Part shown: piece by piece, positions 7,930 to 15,089 of the stretch
Layout: each line of letters starts with the position of its first letter
Numbering within the stretch: the first letter of the stretch is position 1
Source of the DNA: an uncultured Oscillospiraceae bacterium
GTDB taxonomy: Bacteria; Bacillota; Clostridia; Oscillospirales; Oscillospiraceae
Length of the DNA stretch: 39,390 bases
NCBI GenBank assembly: GCA_947632005.1
Contig: CANRNU010000021.1
Span: 1-39,390, forward strand
Reading direction: 5' to 3'
Program-made: the position numbers and the translations under genes
Notes under the pieces: generated by a model
Told to the model about the DNA's origin: nothing
Seen by the model: the letters and a program-made list of their open reading frames with translations, nothing else
Database searches by the model: none

Positions 7930-7950
7930 GTCTCCGGCGGCCATAGGCGC
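7915..7950 (+). terminator. Intact spoVAC-type terminator
   Basis: Sixteen-base-pair arms CGCCTATGGCCGCCGG (7915-7930) and its complement (7934-7949) around a TCT loop, followed by CTTTATG. The left arm also exists after the full spoVAC at 2665-2679, but without its partner. Confidence 0.85.
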
Positions 7951-8137
7951 TTTATGGGTCCAGATCGTAAAGCTCAGCTTTTCGAGACGGCGCTGCCCTT
8001 TCAACAGGAATCTACGCTCCAGAATGCAGATTTCACAGAGTCATGTGCTCCAGGACTCGCCGGACGACGAAGGGATCCGCTTTTCCGGGCTGGCCTTTTT
8101 AACAGAGAAGTATGAACCGGCAAAAAAGACCGCGTAC
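7951..8137. other. Intergenic, nothing recognised
   Basis: Between the intact spoVAC-type terminator and the minus-strand gene ending at 8138. No ribosome site, tRNA or clear hairpin was seen. Confidence 0.4.
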
Positions 8138-8920
8138 TCATTCTTCGTGATCTGATAATATTCGCCGCAACGCTTTGCCGTACCGCATTGCAAGGTCGTA
8201 ATTGCTCAGCTCGGGACGGCTTTCCCAAGAGGCCAGAACGTCGTCCAGGATCTCGTCCAAATGAAGTTCCTTCTGATAACAACGGACGTCCCACAGGCGG
8301 CCTTCACGCACCAGTATCCTCAATGCCTCCTCGCGGGTAAGGTCCTTCCGCCCATCGTAATGGGTATCGCAGATATCAACGGCGCCGCAGGAATAGTTCT
8401 TCTCATAAAACTGATCAGCGGCAGGGGAATAATAGAGCTCGCCCCATCCGTATCCAAAGCCGGTGTGGGCGATCAGCTTCGGAGCGTCGGCAGGATCCGG
8501 AATACGCTTATTTGTGCCAGACTTCGCTTCTTTGTGTTCTTCCTTGGTTGTTTTTACGGTCTTGTTTTCCTCTGTCGGCGTATCCACAAGGGGAGGCTGC
8601 GCCGTCCGAGCGGGCGTCTGAGAGCTGCTTGTCCGAACAGCGGGCGCCGGGGCGGCCGGCTCCCGGGTCTGGACAACGGCAGTTTTCGGCGGGACCTGCT
8701 GCGCCGGCGCCTTGGGGCCCTGCGGCCGGCGCGTGAGAAGGTCCGGGCGATGGATCAGCAGCCCGGAGACCGTCAGAAGCGTTATCGTGGTCACCGTACG
8801 GAGCGCGACGACCCAGGGCGTGCGTACGGGAGCATCGGGATATATATGGGCAACGACCAGCACGGTAATGCTGATGGCGAGACACCACAAGATCGTTCGT
8901 TTGACGTACTGCATTTTCAT
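8138..8920 (-). CDS. Unknown two-helix membrane protein with Pro/Ala linker and soluble C-terminal domain
   Basis: 260 residues. Two predicted membrane helices (about residues 8-26 and 36-57) are followed by a long low-complexity linker rich in Pro, Ala, Thr and Lys (about 63-145). A compact C-terminal domain (about 148-260) contains GFGYGWGELYYSPAAD, a Cys pair in YSCGAVDICDTHYDG and a helical end. I do not recognise this domain. AGGAGG eight bases upstream of ATG 8920 makes the start secure. The gene stands alone: the flanking regions are non-coding, and it is transcribed away from the PadR operon. The layout suggests a membrane-anchored domain held away from the membrane by a flexible tether. 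Confidence 0.75.
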   Translation of the reverse strand: MKMQYVKRTILWCLAISITVLVVAHIYPDAPVRTPWVVALRTVTTITLLTVSGLLIHRPDLLTRRPQGPKAPAQQVPPKTAVVQTREPAAPAPAVRTSSSQTPARTAQPPLVDTPTEENKTVKTTKEEHKEAKSGTNKRIPDPADAPKLIAHTGFGYGWGELYYSPAADQFYEKNYSCGAVDICDTHYDGRKDLTREEALRILVREGRLWDVRCYQKELHLDEILDDVLASWESRPELSNYDLAMRYGKALRRILSDHEE

Positions 8921-9038
8921 GCCGGTCTCCTCCTGTATCCGATCCTATCCTGGCCTCTGCTCAAACGGGCTTTGCCCTCCTATCCAGTTTAGCCTGCGGC
9001 CCCGGGTTTGTCAATCGTTCCTTTTTTGCATGGATACA

Positions 9039-9067
9039 TTGACAGGCGAGGTATTACATGCTATGAT
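9039..9067 (+). promoter_or_regulatory. Promoter of the padR operon
   Basis: TTGACA (9039-9044), a 17-base spacer and TATGAT (9062-9067), a near-consensus vegetative promoter. It lies 55 bp upstream of the regulator start, so an operator overlapping it would give autoregulation, as is usual for PadR proteins. Confidence 0.85.
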
Positions 9068-9121
9068 ATATGCAGAAAATACATCGGCACACAAAGTATA
9101 ACGCGAAAGGAGGTTCCGGCG

Positions 9122-9454
9122 ATGTCCATTTCAGCGGATATCCTGCGGGGACACACAGACGCCATCATCCTGGCCCGGCTCCGGGAGGGGGACAGCTATG
9201 GCTATGAGATCAACAGGAAGGTATCTCAGCTCACCGGCGGCGCGTACGGTTTCAAGGAGGCCACGCTGTACACGGCCTTCAAGCGCCTGGAGCAGAACGG
9301 CCTCATCACCTCCTACTGGGGGGAAGACGGGCCCGGGGCCCGGCGGCGGTATTACGCCATCACCGAGGCGGGGATGGGTCAGCTGGCGGCGGACCGGCAG
9401 GAATGGGACGAGACGAAAGACGTACTGGACGCACTGATCGCAAAGGAGGGGTGA
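9122..9454 (+). CDS. PadR family transcriptional regulator
   Basis: 110 residues with a winged-helix domain. The helix-turn-helix and wing segments are recognisable: GDSYGYEINRKVSQL, then ATLYTAFKRLEQNGLI and the wing GARRRYYAITEAGMGQL. PadR proteins are dimeric DNA-binding repressors responding to small ligands or stress. The start is ATG 9122, eight bases after AAAGGAGGT; the frame is open further upstream but without a comparable site. The stop is two bases before the next start. The pair with a DUF1700/DUF4097-type protein is a common Firmicute arrangement, and the regulator probably controls its own operon. Confidence 0.92.
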   Translation: MSISADILRGHTDAIILARLREGDSYGYEINRKVSQLTGGAYGFKEATLYTAFKRLEQNGLITSYWGEDGPGARRRYYAITEAGMGQLAADRQEWDETKDVLDALIAKEG

Positions 9455-9456
9455 AC

Positions 9457-10740
9457 ATGGAGCAGATCAGGCAGAGATTCATCAATGAGATCGCGGCCAG
9501 TCTGGCCGGCGCAGCGGAGAGCGACGCGAAGGCGGAGATGGTCGAGGAACTGGCGGACAATCTGACGGGGCGGTATGAGGACATGACCGCCGCCGGGATC
9601 GGACCGGAGGAGGCGTTTGCCCGGGCCATGGGAGAGCTGGGCGACGTGGACGAGCTGACCGCCTATCTCAACAGCCTGGAGCCGGAGACGGCGGGAAAGG
9701 ACGAGCTGGACGAGCTGGTCCGGGCTGTGAGCGATATGGGCCGGGCCGCCGCGGATATGGGGAGGAAGGCCGTGGACAAGGCGGAGGACTTCCTGCGCAG
9801 CGATACGGCCCGCTCGGCTGTCCGGGAGGGGAAGAAGGCCGTCCAGAAGGCCGGAGACATCATCCGGAAGGCCGTGGAGCAGGGGGCCATCGCCTGGAAC
9901 AGCCGGAACGTGAAGCTGGACTTCACGGAGGACGAACAGGAGCAGTCTGTGCCCTCCGGAGAGCTGATGAGCCTGGATGTGGAGCTCCCCAACGGGGATG
10001 TGGACGTACGTCCGGCGCTGGAGCCGGACGCGCCTGTGCTGATAGAGGGAGATGCGGACCGGCTGGAGATCTTTACGTCGGAGGAGGGCGTTCTGACCGT
10101 CCGGCAGCGGTATACGGCCAGCGGCCAGTTCTTCTCCTTCCGGGGCATTTCCGGAACGGATGTGTCTTTGACCGTGCCGGCCAAAAAATGGGACAGCATC
10201 CGCATCGCCACGTCCTGCGGGGACGTGGGCATCGACGGCCTCGCGGCGGACAGGATCGCCGTCAGCACGGCCAGCGGCGACATCGACTGCCGCATAGACG
10301 CCTGTGGCCGGGGCGAGCTCAAGACGGCCAGCGGCGACATCCGCTGCCGGGGGAACTGGCAGAGCATCCTGGCGGAGACGGTCAGCGGAGATGTGGAGCA
10401 GGAGGGCGCCGTCGACGAGGCCCGGGTGACCACGGTCAGCGGGGACGTGGAGATGGAAGGAACGGTGACGGGCGCCCGGGTCCGCTCCATGAGCGGGGAC
10501 ATCCAGCTCCGGAGCGGGATGCTGCCCCGGGAGCTGGACCTGAGCTCCAAGAGCGGGGATATAGACGTCAGGCTCCCCGGGGATGCGGGGCCGTTCCACG
10601 CCCGGCTGGACACCGTCAGCGGCCAGGCGCGCTATGACTTCCCCGGCGCGTGGACCAGCGCGTCGGCGCCGGAGGACGGCGTGCCGGCGTATAAGCTGGC
10701 CAGCATCAGCGGGGACGTGAGTCTGAAAAAACTGGTATGA
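9457..10740 (+). CDS. DUF4097 beta-helix protein with N-terminal DUF1700-like helical domain
   Basis: 427 residues. Residues 1-~75 form a helical domain (QRFINEIAASLAG, MVEELADNLTGRYEDM, GPEEAFARAMGELGD) like the short domain before many PadR-linked membrane proteins. Residues ~170-427 are a right-handed beta-helix-type DUF4097 region with a repeating Ser-Gly-Asp-[Val/Ile] signature, seen at least eight times, roughly every 18-25 residues. No signal peptide or membrane helix is visible, so a cytoplasmic or membrane-peripheral location is likely. Function in this family is unknown. The GTG-rich junction with padR (two-base gap) indicates one transcript. Confidence 0.88.
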   Translation: MEQIRQRFINEIAASLAGAAESDAKAEMVEELADNLTGRYEDMTAAGIGPEEAFARAMGELGDVDELTAYLNSLEPETAGKDELDELVRAVSDMGRAAADMGRKAVDKAEDFLRSDTARSAVREGKKAVQKAGDIIRKAVEQGAIAWNSRNVKLDFTEDEQEQSVPSGELMSLDVELPNGDVDVRPALEPDAPVLIEGDADRLEIFTSEEGVLTVRQRYTASGQFFSFRGISGTDVSLTVPAKKWDSIRIATSCGDVGIDGLAADRIAVSTASGDIDCRIDACGRGELKTASGDIRCRGNWQSILAETVSGDVEQEGAVDEARVTTVSGDVEMEGTVTGARVRSMSGDIQLRSGMLPRELDLSSKSGDIDVRLPGDAGPFHARLDTVSGQARYDFPGAWTSASAPEDGVPAYKLASISGDVSLKKLV

Positions 10741-10757
10741 TAGACCCGGCGAAACGC

Positions 10758-10791
10758 AAAACAGCCCCTGTCGTGAGACAGGGGCTGTTTT
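10758..10791. terminator. Bidirectional terminator
   Basis: Perfect 15-bp arms AAAACAGCCCCTGTC (10758-10772) and its complement (10777-10791) around GTGA. The flanking A and T runs serve both the plus-strand DUF4097 gene and the minus-strand ABC operon that ends at 10816. Confidence 0.9.
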
Positions 10792-10815
10792 GCGGACAGA
10801 CGGACCGGGACCGGC

Positions 10816-11604
10816 CTATTTCATGTAATAGGCCGCCACCACGCTGGTGACCAGGATGCCGTCCACCTCGCCCTTCATAAGGGCCTGGAACAGACCGTCG
10901 GTGTTGGTCTGATAGATGACGGAGCCAAGGCTGTCCACGAATTTCTTGTTCTGATACAGGATATCCTCGTCCACCACGGCCACCCCCAGGGTCTTGCCCT
11001 TCAGGCCGGAGCGGCGGCGGATGTGGCTGCCGGCACGGGCCACCAGCACATACTGGCTGGTCAGATAGGCGGGGGAGTAGTCGAAGTCCGAGGACAGGTC
11101 CGCCTCCGGCACCGCCATGGCGATGTCGATGTTCCCGGCGTTCAGCTCGATCTGGGCGTCGGCGATGTTGATGGGATAGAAATTGATGCCCCAGCCCAGG
11201 TATCCGCAGATGAAGGTGATGAGCTCCACGTCGAAGCCCGCATACCCTCCGCCGGAGATATAGCTCATGGGCATATTGGTGGTGTCGATGCCCACGGTCA
11301 CGAACCGCTCGGGCTTTTCCTCCTCGATCTCGGACAGGGCGTCGCTGTCGCCCCGGATGTTTACCAGGTTCTCCCCGAACCAGGTGATGGACAGGTTGCG
11401 CAGCGTGTTGCTGGCGGCCAGCTCCTCCATGGCGGCGGTGACGAACTTCTGCAGCCGGTCTCCCTTCCGGAAGGCGATATAATAGCTGCCCTCGCCGCTG
11501 TACTCATCCACCACCCGGTAGCCGCTGCCAAAGTCGCAGCCGGCGAGCGGGAAAAGCATGGCGAGACACAGCGCGACACAGACAATGGGCCGGAGCTTTT
11601 TCAT
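10816..11604 (-). CDS. Substrate-binding lipoprotein with circularly permuted SBP family 3 domain
   Basis: 262 residues. A lipoprotein signal ends LAGC (Cys23). Immediately after, residues ~29-80 read like the C-terminal end of a normal family 3 binding protein: YRVVDEY, YYIAFRKGDRLQKF, an alpha helix, then LRNLSITWFGEN. After a linker (81-98), residues 99-262 read like the N-terminal beginning and middle: FVTVGIDTTNMPMSY, YAGFDVELITFICGYLGW, FDYSPAYLTSQYVLVA, GEVDGILVTSVVAAYYMK. The protein stops exactly where the first module would normally continue. A circular permutation is the simplest reading. It is the last gene of an amino acid ABC operon that has a second, conventional binding protein. 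Ribosome site GAGGAGG precedes ATG 11604. Confidence 0.8.
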   Translation of the reverse strand: MKKLRPIVCVALCLAMLFPLAGCDFGSGYRVVDEYSGEGSYYIAFRKGDRLQKFVTAAMEELAASNTLRNLSITWFGENLVNIRGDSDALSEIEEEKPERFVTVGIDTTNMPMSYISGGGYAGFDVELITFICGYLGWGINFYPINIADAQIELNAGNIDIAMAVPEADLSSDFDYSPAYLTSQYVLVARAGSHIRRRSGLKGKTLGVAVVDEDILYQNKKFVDSLGSVIYQTNTDGLFQALMKGEVDGILVTSVVAAYYMK

Positions 11605-11623
11605 GGCGTTCCTCCTCGGAAGA

Positions 11624-11699
11624 ATAACGCCGCACAGATGTGCAGCGTTATCGGATATGCGGCATTATTTATAGTAACTGATATCCTGCGGAAAATCAA
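11624..11699 (-). promoter_or_regulatory. Possible internal promoter and leader hairpin of the permuted lipoprotein gene
   Basis: On the minus strand TTGATT (11699-11694), a 17-base spacer and TACTAT (11676-11671) could form a promoter. A stem pairing ATAACGC with GCGTTAT (11624-11651), extended by an inner GCAC/GTGC helix, follows in the leader just before the ribosome site. There is no T-tract, so it is not an obvious terminator. The 102-bp gap suggests the last gene can be expressed separately. Confidence 0.45.
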
Positions 11700-11706
11700 G
11701 AGGTTT

Positions 11707-12492
11707 TCACGTCTGGTTGTAGCTGTCCAAAAACCGGCGCGTCCGCTCCTGGGTGGGGGCATTGATGACCTGCCGGGGGTCGCCCTCCTCCACGATCACG
11801 CCTTCGTCCATGAAGATGACGTGGGTGGATACGTCCCGGGCGAAGGCCATCTCATGGGTGACGATGACCATGGTGGTCTCCCGCTGGGCCAGCTCCCGGA
11901 TGACCCGCAGCACCTCCTGGGTCAGCTCCGGGTCCAGGGCGCTGGTGGGCTCGTCGAAGCACAGGATGTCCGGCTGCAGGGCCAGGGCCCGGGCAATGGC
12001 CACCCGCTGCTGCTGGCCGCCGGAGAGCTGGTGGGGGTAGTTGTCCATCCGGTCGGAGAGGCCCATCTGCCCCAGGAGCTGCCGGGCCTCGCTGTCGATG
12101 CGCTGGTATATCTCCCTCTTCCGGGCCTTGAAGTCCGGCGCCTCCCGGGCCAGGAGCTGCCCGGCCAGGGTCACGTTCTGCAGGGCCGTATACTGGGGGA
12201 AGAGGTTGAAGGACTGGAACACCAGCCCGAAGTGCAGTCGCTTGCGGCGGATGTCCGCCTCCCGCTGGGTGGTCGGATCGGCTGCGTCGAACAGGGTCTC
12301 CCCGTTCACAGCGATGGAACCGCCGTCGGGCTTTTCCAGAAAGTTCAGACACCGCAGCAGCGTGGTCTTGCCGGAGCCGGAGGAGCCGATGATGGATACC
12401 ACCTGGCCCTTCTCCAGGGAGAAGCTGATGCCCTTCAGGACCTCCGTCTGCCCAAAGCTCTTGCGGATGTCCTTTACGTCCAATATCGCCAT
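11707..12492 (-). CDS. Polar amino acid ABC transporter ATPase
   Basis: 261 residues. Walker [11 protein letters not shown]-loop [11 protein letters not shown], signature [15 protein letters not shown], Walker [15 protein letters not shown] and the H-loop [11 protein letters not shown] are complete. A slightly longer insert than in GlnQ (about residues 64-85) precedes the Q-loop. It drives the permease encoded 14 bases upstream. The transported amino acid cannot be told from the sequence; no riboswitch is visible in front of this operon. Confidence 0.93.
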   Translation of the reverse strand: MAILDVKDIRKSFGQTEVLKGISFSLEKGQVVSIIGSSGSGKTTLLRCLNFLEKPDGGSIAVNGETLFDAADPTTQREADIRRKRLHFGLVFQSFNLFPQYTALQNVTLAGQLLAREAPDFKARKREIYQRIDSEARQLLGQMGLSDRMDNYPHQLSGGQQQRVAIARALALQPDILCFDEPTSALDPELTQEVLRVIRELAQRETTMVIVTHEMAFARDVSTHVIFMDEGVIVEEGDPRQVINAPTQERTRRFLDSYNQT

Positions 12493-12506
12493 CGTGTGCC
12501 CTCCTC

Positions 12507-13193
12507 TCAGCGGAAATAGTCCAGGCGCTTCTCCAGCCGGCCCAGCGCCACGGTCACCAGTCCGTTGAAGATCAGGTAATAGACCGCGGTGAAGAACAGC
12601 GGCCAGATAGCCCCGGCGATGCCGTGGGAGCCCTTCAGGAAGGACTGGCCCGCCCAGATGATCTCCTGCAGGGCGACGATCCGGGCCAGGGCGGTGTCCT
12701 TGACCAGGGTGATGATCTCGTTGGACATGGGCGGCACGATGCGCTTGATGACCTGCAGGAGGGTCACCTTATAGAATATCTGTCCCTTGGTCATGCCCAG
12801 CACCAGGCCGGCCTCCTGCTGTCCCTTGGGGATGGACTGGATGCCGCCCCGGTATATCTCGGAAAAGTAGCAGGAGTAGTTGAAAATGAACGCGATGGCC
12901 GAAGCCAGGAACCGCCCGGACTCGCCGCTGCCCCAGATGTTGTTTTTCAGCACCATGCCGGGGAAGTAGAAGATGATCAGCAGCTGGATCATCAGGGGCG
13001 TGCCCCGCACGATCCAAACTACCGTCCGCGTCAGCCAATTGAGGGGCTTGAAACGGCTCATGGAGCCGAAGGCGATCACCAACCCCAGGGGGAGCGCTCC
13101 CACGCCGGTGACGAAGAACAGCTTGAGCGTCTGTAAAAATCCAACGTTCAGGGCCTTGAGCACCACCGGCATTTGTTGAAGGATCAGTTCCAT
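12507..13193 (-). CDS. Polar amino acid ABC transporter permease
   Basis: 228 residues from the ATG at 13193, which has GGGAG six bases upstream; the frame is open further upstream into the repeat element but without a proper site. About five membrane helices. Family features are LQTLKLFFVTGVGALPLG, the IVRGTPLMIQL motif and the EAA loop region QEAGLVLGMTKGQIFYKV. The usual first EAA Ala is Gly here, which is tolerated. It pairs with the ATPase at 11707-12492. Unlike the permease of the lysine operon it has no extra N-terminal region. A MITE-like repeat separates it from the binding protein gene. Confidence 0.9.
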   Translation of the reverse strand: MELILQQMPVVLKALNVGFLQTLKLFFVTGVGALPLGLVIAFGSMSRFKPLNWLTRTVVWIVRGTPLMIQLLIIFYFPGMVLKNNIWGSGESGRFLASAIAFIFNYSCYFSEIYRGGIQSIPKGQQEAGLVLGMTKGQIFYKVTLLQVIKRIVPPMSNEIITLVKDTALARIVALQEIIWAGQSFLKGSHGIAGAIWPLFFTAVYYLIFNGLVTVALGRLEKRLDYFR

Positions 13194-13240
13194 GTCGTTC
13201 TCCCGGAAAACAGAAATCATCGCCGCAGGCGATGTACGGA

Positions 13241-13364
13241 AAAGGCTCCCTTGTGTAAAGGGAGCTGTCATGCGGAGCATGACTGAGGGATTGTACCTGT
13301 AAGAGCAAGTACAACCCCTCCGTCTCGGCTTCGCCGTGCCGCCTCCCCTTACACAGGGGAGGCA
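13241..13364. repeat. MITE-like dispersed repeat, copy 1 (inside ABC operon)
   Basis: About 124 bp starting AAAGGCTCCCTTGTG and ending in CCTCCCC-N7-GGGGAGGC. Each end folds into its own GC-rich hairpin, and the two ends are imperfect inverted repeats of each other. The core TGACTGAGGGATTGT is shared word for word with copy 2 at 26695-26824. No coding capacity. It lies 15 bases after the binding-protein stop and 48 bases before the permease start, so its hairpins are in the operon's mRNA. Confidence 0.85.
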
Positions 13365-13379
13365 TCAGGCGCGTCTGTG

Positions 13380-14207
13380 TTACGCCGCAGGGGCCTCCTC
13401 TTCGGCGGCCTCCTCTTCGGCGGTCTGGTCGATCAGTGCGGCCTGGACGCCGTAGGTCTCGGCGATCTCCTGCATGGTGCCGTCCTCCAGGGCGGCGGCG
13501 AAGAAGTCATTCAGAGCGGCGGCCAGGTCGGAGCCCTTCCGGAAGCCCACGCCGTACTCCTCGCTGTTGAGGTTGATGGTGTTGACCAGATCCTCGTAGC
13601 CGGTGCCCTCGCCTACCATGGCGGCGGCCATCAACAGGTCGATGACGGCGGCGTCAGAGGAGCCGGCGCTGACCTCCAGCAGAGCCATGGCCTGGCTCTG
13701 AACGGGTTCGGTCTCATAGCCCAGGGCCTCCACCTCGGCCTCGCCGGCGCTGCCGGCCTCCACCGCGAAGACCAGGTCGGCCATGTCCTCGGCGGTCTCA
13801 TAATCGCCGGCCTTGTCGGCGGGCAGGATCACGGTCTGGGCGTTGTTGCAGTAGGCGTTGGAGCACTCCATGGCCTCGGTGACCTCGTCGGTGAGGGTCA
13901 TGCCGTTCCAGACCACGTCGATGGTCTTGGCCTCCAGCTCCAGGACCTTGTTGTCCCAGTCGATCTCCACGAACTCCACGTCCACGCCCAGGCTCTCGGC
14001 AAAGGCGGCGGCCATGTCGGCGTCAAAGCCGATCCAGTTGCCGTCCTCGTCCTGGTAGTCCATGGGCTCGAACTCGGTGATGCCCACCACCAGGGTGCCC
14101 TTGTCCTGGACATAGGCCAGGTCGCTCTCCTCTTCGTCGGCCAGGGCGAAGACGGACATGCTCAGCAGCATCAGCGCCGCGAGGGTGAGGGAAAGAATCT
14201 TTTTCAT
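13380..14207 (-). CDS. Secreted (non-lipidated) amino acid substrate-binding protein, SBP family 3
   Basis: 275 residues in normal domain order: GTLVVGITEFEPMDYQDEDGNW, then IGFDADMAAAFAESLG, a DVVWNGMTLTDEV segment, and the C-terminal YGVGFRKGSDLAAALNDFF helix. The signal peptide ends ALA-D at about residue 23 with no lipobox Cys, which is unusual for a monoderm binding protein. It ends in an acidic tail EEEAAEEEAPAA. First gene of the minus-strand operon. AGGAGG lies ten bases before ATG 14207. It may depend on the lipid-anchored permuted protein encoded at the other end of the operon for membrane retention, which is inference. Confidence 0.9.
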   Translation of the reverse strand: MKKILSLTLAALMLLSMSVFALADEEESDLAYVQDKGTLVVGITEFEPMDYQDEDGNWIGFDADMAAAFAESLGVDVEFVEIDWDNKVLELEAKTIDVVWNGMTLTDEVTEAMECSNAYCNNAQTVILPADKAGDYETAEDMADLVFAVEAGSAGEAEVEALGYETEPVQSQAMALLEVSAGSSDAAVIDLLMAAAMVGEGTGYEDLVNTINLNSEEYGVGFRKGSDLAAALNDFFAAALEDGTMQEIAETYGVQAALIDQTAEEEAAEEEAPAA

Positions 14208-14398
14208 TTGGGGGAATCCTCCTGCGTTGTTTTGTTATCATGTTTAGCATGCTAGCACATTAGCGAGCTAAAGTAAAGGCTTTTTTTGCTGTTTGGAGAG
14301 ATTTTTACATTTTGTTCACCCTTGGCTTGAAGCGGGGTATATAATTGGTTTAAAATGAACAAGCCAGAGCCGGGAACGGTGCGAAGGAGGCAGATACC

Positions 14399-15088
14399 AT
14401 GGCGAAGAAGGCGCTGATCGTAGAGGATGACGGCAACATCTCGGAACTTTTGCGGCTGTACCTGGAGCGGGACGGCTTTGAGGTGCTGCAGGCGGCGGAC
14501 GGGGGCCGGGGCGTGGACTTGGCCCGGAGCGCGGAACCGGACATCGTGCTGCTGGACATCATGCTGCCGGTGAAGGACGGCTGGCAGGTCTGCCGGGAGA
14601 TCCGGGGATTTTCCAAGACGCCCATCGTGATGCTCACCGCCAAGGGAGAGACCCGGGACAAGGTGGCGGGCCTGGAGATGGGGGCGGACGACTATATCAC
14701 CAAGCCCTTTGAGGTGAAGGAGCTGCTGGCCCGGGTGCATGCGGTGCTGCGGCGGGTGGACGGCGTGCCGGAGGACAAGCCCCGGCGGCTGGAGTTCGAC
14801 AAACTCATCATCAATCTGGACTCCTATGAGCTGGTGGTGAACGGGGTGAAGGTGGACACGCCCCCCAAGGAGATGGAGCTGCTGTTCCACCTGGCCAGCG
14901 CCCCCAACCGGGTGTATACCAGAAACCAACTGCTGGACGAGGTCTGGGGCTTCGACTATTTCGGCGACTCCCGGACCGTGGACGTGCATGTGAAACGCCT
15001 GCGGGAAAAGCTGGAAGGCGTGTCCGATCAGTGGCGGCTGAAGACCGTCTGGGGCGTGGGGTATAAATTCGAGGTCGGGGAAGCATAA
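14399..15088 (+). CDS. OmpR-family response regulator
   Basis: 229 residues. The receiver domain has the acidic pair EDD (residues 9-11), phosphoacceptor Asp53 in IVLLDIMLP, the switch Thr in MLTAK and Lys in ITKPF. The C-terminal winged helix has the PPKEMELLFHLASAPNRVYTR and RTVDVHVKRLREKL segments. It binds DNA when phosphorylated by the kinase encoded one base downstream. GAAGGAGG precedes ATG 14399 by nine bases. The 191-bp gap to the divergent ABC operon presumably carries both promoters, but no clear hexamer pair stands out for this side. Confidence 0.93.
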   Translation: MAKKALIVEDDGNISELLRLYLERDGFEVLQAADGGRGVDLARSAEPDIVLLDIMLPVKDGWQVCREIRGFSKTPIVMLTAKGETRDKVAGLEMGADDYITKPFEVKELLARVHAVLRRVDGVPEDKPRRLEFDKLIINLDSYELVVNGVKVDTPPKEMELLFHLASAPNRVYTRNQLLDEVWGFDYFGDSRTVDVHVKRLREKLEGVSDQWRLKTVWGVGYKFEVGEA

Positions 15089-15089
15089 G

